7,387 nucleotides of DNA from Marine group II euryarchaeote REDSEA-S43_B8 (GTDB taxonomy: Archaea; Thermoplasmatota; Poseidoniia; Poseidoniales; Thalassarchaeaceae): NCBI GenBank assembly GCA_001629235.1, contig LUSA01000083.1:1-7387 (forward strand), in the 5' to 3' direction. A program made the translations under genes and the position numbers. The notes below the pieces were generated by a model. The model searched no databases. It was given only the letters and a program-made list of their open reading frames with translations, and was not told the origin of the DNA. Each line of letters begins with the position of its first letter. Position 1 is the stretch's first letter. Of the stretch, positions 4,634 through 7,387 are shown piece by piece.

Positions 4634-5305
4634 ATGCTCAGAAACGTGCATGTTTCCGGAAAATCGGATGGTCTTAGGGAAGCACTGGAACAGAGGCTAC
4701 AAAGAGCCGGAGCCTCGATAGTGGAAGATCCTTCTGACTCTGAACTGGTTGTAGGAATTGATCAACAAGAGGATTGCGATATTGCGATTATTCCCATGGG
4801 CTCAAATCCTCCGAAATCAACGATAGTAGTGGAATTGAAGGATGTAGTCATTCCGAATGGTGGGAGGAACTGGGGAAATGAGATAATGATAGATTGGATA
4901 CGACAAATTAAGGGTGGAGGAGAACCAAAAACCGAACCTAGGGACAGGTTCTGGGTCAATGTCAGGGATGTAACTGACGCAATTTCCTGCTTATGCATGA
5001 ATGAGAAGGAACCCAATCTATCCGGGACCTTCACAATGTGCGGTAGGAGGGCATGGTCATCGGAGCACGTTATCGACGAGATAAGAATTCTCTGGGAGCG
5101 TTACAACAATGCGATCAATCACTCCCACACTATCGAGTCTCTATCCGAAGTCCCCAGTCCCGTGAGAGGGATTTATTCTGAAAGATCCGAAACTACGGAC
5201 TTAGGTAGTCTCCATCAAGCTCTGATTGCAATAGGGGCCGAGGGTTGGCATCCTATTGTGCCAATGAGAGTCTCAATAATGGAAATGATTGCCCATACCG
5301 ATTAG
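4634..5305 (+). CDS. Truncated, probably non-catalytic extended-SDR (NAD-dependent epimerase/dehydratase-like) protein
   Basis: The protein is 223 residues against about 300-330 for a full extended SDR. The start resembles a worn Rossmann nucleotide motif: V-H-V-S-G-K-S-D-G-L at 5-14, then R-L-Q-R-A-G-A-S-I-V, without the full GxxGxxG. The middle, where the catalytic Ser and Y-x-x-x-K should be, is shortened and I find no such motif. The C-terminal half fits the sugar-binding part of epimerases: R-F-W-V-N-V-R-D-V-T-D-A-I at 105-117 (family: RdfvyVdDva.ai), L-S-G-T-F-T-M-C-G at 129-137, and G-W-H-P-I-V-P at 204-210 before a final helix. ATG at 4634 has no clear Shine-Dalgarno and lies 13 bases after the aminotransferase stop. 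It may bind a nucleotide or sugar ligand, or serve as a partner of the aminotransferase. The family call is by pattern and moderately sure; loss of catalysis is inferred. Confidence 0.6.
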   Translation: MLRNVHVSGKSDGLREALEQRLQRAGASIVEDPSDSELVVGIDQQEDCDIAIIPMGSNPPKSTIVVELKDVVIPNGGRNWGNEIMIDWIRQIKGGGEPKTEPRDRFWVNVRDVTDAISCLCMNEKEPNLSGTFTMCGRRAWSSEHVIDEIRILWERYNNAINHSHTIESLSEVPSPVRGIYSERSETTDLGSLHQALIAIGAEGWHPIVPMRVSIMEMIAHTD

Positions 5306-5484
5306 CGAGAATTCTTGTCTCCCTGAACCTTCACTCTCACATCCTGAGCAAGGCTCTTGCAAGTTTGCATTACTTTCCTAACTCTGGTTCCTGCAGCATT
5401 GTTCCCAGAGTCGTGCTTCTCAGCATCTGCAATAGCTTCCGTCAATTCATTTATCATGTCCTGAATCATCTCTCTGACTGTCAT
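5302..5484 (-). CDS. Hc1 / histone H1-like small protein
   Basis: From ATG 5482-5484 this is a 60-residue, mostly helical protein. Residues 27-60 (G-N-N-A-A-G-T-R-V-R-K-V-M-Q, then K-S-L-A-Q-D-V-R-V-K-V-Q and K-N) closely match the conserved core of the Hc1/histone H1-like family known from chlamydiae and Bacteroidetes (pattern G-N-x-A-A-G-T-R-x-R-K ... L-A-Q-x-x-R ... Q). Those proteins associate with DNA. Length agrees with the short Bacteroidetes forms; there is no lysine-rich tail, and overall charge is nearly neutral with basic residues mainly in the second half. An alternative TTG start at 5545-5547, overlapping the end of the deoxyhypusine synthase gene, would add 21 residues unlike the family. 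The Shine-Dalgarno before the ATG is weak (GGAG lies too close). Its stop overlaps the converging SDR stop by 4 bp. DNA binding is inferred from the family. Confidence 0.72.
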   Translation of the reverse strand: MTVREMIQDMINELTEAIADAEKHDSGNNAAGTRVRKVMQTCKSLAQDVRVKVQGDKNSR

Positions 5485-5533
5485 ACTCCAATCCGGAAAA
5501 TGTGGACTAATAGCCGTTTCTCCGGCACAGATC

Positions 5534-6526
5534 TCACTTGCTAGCAAATAAGTCAGAACCGAGGATGGGAAGAATCAGGCTTGCCTCGCCCTCAACGACA
5601 ATCTGGTCCGCATTGGGACGAATCTTGCCCCAAGAAATAGCCTCCTTCAGTCTAGCCCCAGAGAGGGATCCGTCGAACTCTGGGGCGGTGGTGATCGAAA
5701 CTGCTGAATCCATACCTGACTCTTGTCTGAACTGGTTCCACCAGATTACGTGATGCTTGGAAATCCCTCCTCCTACCATCAGGCCATGGCTTTCGTCTGC
5801 TGTCCAAATCAAGTCGGAGAGAATCTGTTCGTCTGCTAGAACATCAATCATGAAATCCGGGCTCTTTTGTCTGTGCATGAATAATTGAGAACCTATCGAG
5901 CCGTCGGTAATTCCTGGTATAACCATCGGAATCCTATTCTTAGCAACCCAGTGAAGAAGAGAACTAGGGTCATCTATCCTGTCACCTATAGCCCAGCATA
6001 GTTCCACTGAACCAAAGCCTCTCCAGGGGTTTGCATCGTCTGCAGACTTCCTCTCATCCTCAATCTCCTCCAGCCAAGGTAGTAGGACCCTCTCTAGAAT
6101 CTCGCCGTAGCACTCATTCGGAATCACCACATTGCCAAGCCTGTTCAGGCCCTCCTCAGCCAAGGCAACGTCATCTAGACTGAAGTCTCCATGGAAGTAA
6201 CTCCTGTATACTCTGGCTATGTCATGGTCGAGAGTTCCACATGTGGTTATGACTACGTTGTATGCTCTCCTCTTCAGTGCCTCAATGAAGAATCCCCTGG
6301 TTCCTGTAGCGCATAGACAGGCAGGGAATGATAGCCAGTTGAGGACTCCCTCTCCATCGGATCTTGAAATTGCTTCTCTCAAGATATCCCTGGCTCTAGC
6401 CAACTTCGATGCAGTGAAACCACCAGCTCGAGACATCTGATCTATCAAAGATGCAACATCAGAAACTCGCGAAAAATCATAGTCCTCTACAGGGACTTCG
6501 AAATCGTCACGGGAGTATCCAACCAT
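5534..6526 (-). CDS. dys: Deoxyhypusine synthase
   Basis: The protein is 330 residues, cytoplasmic. It transfers the aminobutyl group of spermidine, with NAD, to one lysine of translation factor aIF5A. Family signatures: N-terminal P-V-x-D-Y-D-F at about 12-18 and G-G-F-T-A at 35-39, T-T-C-G-T-L-D-H-D at 94-102, I-P-G-I-T-D-G-S at 203-210, and the active-site block G-G-G-I-S-K-H-H at 252-259, where Lys257 matches the lysine that forms the enzyme-substrate imine. T-A-P-E-F-D-G-S-L-S-G-A-R at 280-292 and A-I-S-W-G-K-I at 296-302 follow, also near-invariant. Length is as expected. ATG at 6524-6526 lies 24 bases after the uvrB stop, with an AGAGGG about 12 nt upstream as the only ribosome-site candidate. 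Probable co-transcription with uvrB and the Hc1-like gene. No aIF5A or polyamine gene is visible in the window. Confidence 0.96.
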   Translation of the reverse strand: MVGYSRDDFEVPVEDYDFSRVSDVASLIDQMSRAGGFTASKLARARDILREAISRSDGEGVLNWLSFPACLCATGTRGFFIEALKRRAYNVVITTCGTLDHDIARVYRSYFHGDFSLDDVALAEEGLNRLGNVVIPNECYGEILERVLLPWLEEIEDERKSADDANPWRGFGSVELCWAIGDRIDDPSSLLHWVAKNRIPMVIPGITDGSIGSQLFMHRQKSPDFMIDVLADEQILSDLIWTADESHGLMVGGGISKHHVIWWNQFRQESGMDSAVSITTAPEFDGSLSGARLKEAISWGKIRPNADQIVVEGEASLILPILGSDLFASK

Positions 6527-6550
6527 GGTACCCGCACAACCCTCTGGGCT

Positions 6551-7387
6551 TCAATTGGTGGTATTCCGAATTCTGTATATTCTGTCTCTCAGTTCTGCTG
6601 CTCTCTCGAAGTCCAGCCTATCTGCAGCCTGCCTCATCTCCATCTCAAGCCTGGAAATAACATCTACCTCGCCATCATTATCTTCGAGATCCCCTCCCTC
6701 TTCACCTATCCACTCGGGCTGACTTACGTTTTCTAGAACCGAATCAGAGTTATTCCAGACACCAGCACCTAGTCCAAATCTCTTTGCTAGTCCCTCCAGA
6801 CCCTTCTTACCCGGAGGCTTGGCGACCATTCTCCTACCGCCTTCACTCCCCCTACCAGCAACTCCAGAGACTAGGTCCTCCATCTCAGACCCCATTACGG
6901 GCAAGGCCTTTTCGATGGTCTTAGGGACTATTCCATTCTTTTCGTTATGCTCTCCTTGCATAGCTCTCCTCCTCACCGTCTGACTGATGGCCGCTTCCAT
7001 TGAGGCAGAGACGGAATCAGCATACAGAATTACAGAGCCATTGACGTTCCTGGAAGCTCTTCCAATGGTCTGGAGAAGGGATCTTTCGTTACGTAGGAAG
7101 CCCTGCTTGTCAGCATCAAAAATTGCTACAAGCGAAACCTCGGGAATATCCAGACCTTCTCTAAGTAGATTAATTCCCACAATCACATCAATCAGGCCCA
7201 ATCTGAGTGCCTTGATTATCTCGGTTCTCTCCAATGTATCTATCTCACTGTGGAGGTAGTGTGCCTTGACTCCCATCCCTTCAAGGTACTCGGCAACTTC
7301 CTCCGCGAACTTGATGGTCATCACTGTAACCAGGACCCGTTCATCACGACTAACCCTATCTCCGATCTCGCTAAGCAGGTCCTGTAC
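6551..7387 (-). CDS. uvrB: Excinuclease ABC subunit B, C-terminal part (5' end beyond window)
   Basis: The last 278 residues are present; the frame stays open through base 7387, so the N-terminal half lies outside. UvrB is the DNA-loading helicase-like subunit of UvrABC nucleotide excision repair. Seen from the window edge: R-V-L-V-T at 17-21 of this part, H-Y-L-H-S-E-I-D-T-L-E-R, helicase motif V (V-G-I-N-L-L-R-E-G-L-D-I-P-E-V-S-L-V), D-A-D-K-Q-G-F-L-R, and motif VI Q-T-I-G-R-A-S-R-N with the arginine finger. N-E-K-N-G-I-V-P-K-T-I follows, then a roughly 90-residue Gly/acidic linker. The end is a UVR motif (E-M-R-Q-A-A-D-R-L-D-F-E-R-A-A-E-L-R-D-R-I), the UvrC/UvrB-interaction hairpin. A GTG at 7322-7324 is internal, not the start, because the upstream codons continue the family sequence. 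UvrABC in archaea is patchy and regarded as bacterial in origin. Confidence 0.97.
   Translation of the reverse strand, partial: VQDLLSEIGDRVSRDERVLVTVMTIKFAEEVAEYLEGMGVKAHYLHSEIDTLERTEIIKALRLGLIDVIVGINLLREGLDIPEVSLVAIFDADKQGFLRNERSLLQTIGRASRNVNGSVILYADSVSASMEAAISQTVRRRAMQGEHNEKNGIVPKTIEKALPVMGSEMEDLVSGVAGRGSEGGRRMVAKPPGKKGLEGLAKRFGLGAGVWNNSDSVLENVSQPEWIGEEGGDLEDNDGEVDVISRLEMEMRQAADRLDFERAAELRDRIYRIRNTTN

Noticed and set aside
5485..5547. N-terminal extension of the Hc1-like protein from TTG 5545-5547
   Set aside because: The added 21 residues do not fit the family, the start is a rare TTG overlapping the deoxyhypusine synthase end, and the 60-residue form matches known lengths.
7322..7324. 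GTG as the start of uvrB
   Set aside because: The frame continues upstream to the window edge with conserved UvrB sequence (D-E-R-V-L-V-T), so it is internal.

Overview
The window reads as a piece of archaeal chromosome. It carries archaeal/eukaryotic-type ribosomal proteins (L7Ae, S28e, L24e), deoxyhypusine synthase (made only by archaea and eukaryotes), tandem PRC-barrel and archaeal-style PRPP synthase genes, and A/T-rich TATA-type promoters. It also carries genes usually thought of as bacterial (uvrB, an Hc1/histone H1-like protein). Moderate GC, short intergenic gaps and this mix suggest a Thermoplasmatota-type marine archaeon such as Marine Group II/III (Poseidoniia). That lineage is my inference, not something the sequence proves.

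Layout. At the left edge (2-199, +) is the end of a CDS with a small Cys/His putative zinc module. It converges on a minus-strand block. In transcription order that block is a tandem PRC-barrel protein (2851-2264), tRNA-Ile(GAT) with an encoded CCA (2211-2134), PRPP synthase prs (2063-1116), and then, from its own TATA promoter at about 1093, the translation cluster L7Ae - S28e - L24e (1045-209). At 2852-3114 lies an AT-rich divergent intergenic region with an 86-bp imperfect dyad and a chain of tiny start/stop-overlapping upstream ORFs. To its right run two plus-strand genes: a class-III PLP aminotransferase with a long N-terminal extension (3115-4620) and a shortened, apparently catalytically incomplete extended-SDR (epimerase-like) protein (4634-5305). 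These converge, with stop codons overlapping by 4 bp, on a second minus-strand block: the 3' part of uvrB (7387-6551, cut by the window), deoxyhypusine synthase (6526-5534) and a 60-residue Hc1-like protein (5484-5302).

Functionally most of the window is housekeeping: ribosome and sRNP components, tRNA, nucleotide precursor supply, eIF5A modification and excision repair. The accessory-looking part is the plus-strand aminotransferase/SDR pair with its unusual leader, between two minus-strand housekeeping blocks. Second-look items are the archaeal Hc1-like protein, an L24e that has lost three of four zinc cysteines, the divergent promoter dyad and uORF chain, and the degenerate SDR paired with an aminotransferase. 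No mobile element, CRISPR array or obvious defence system is present.
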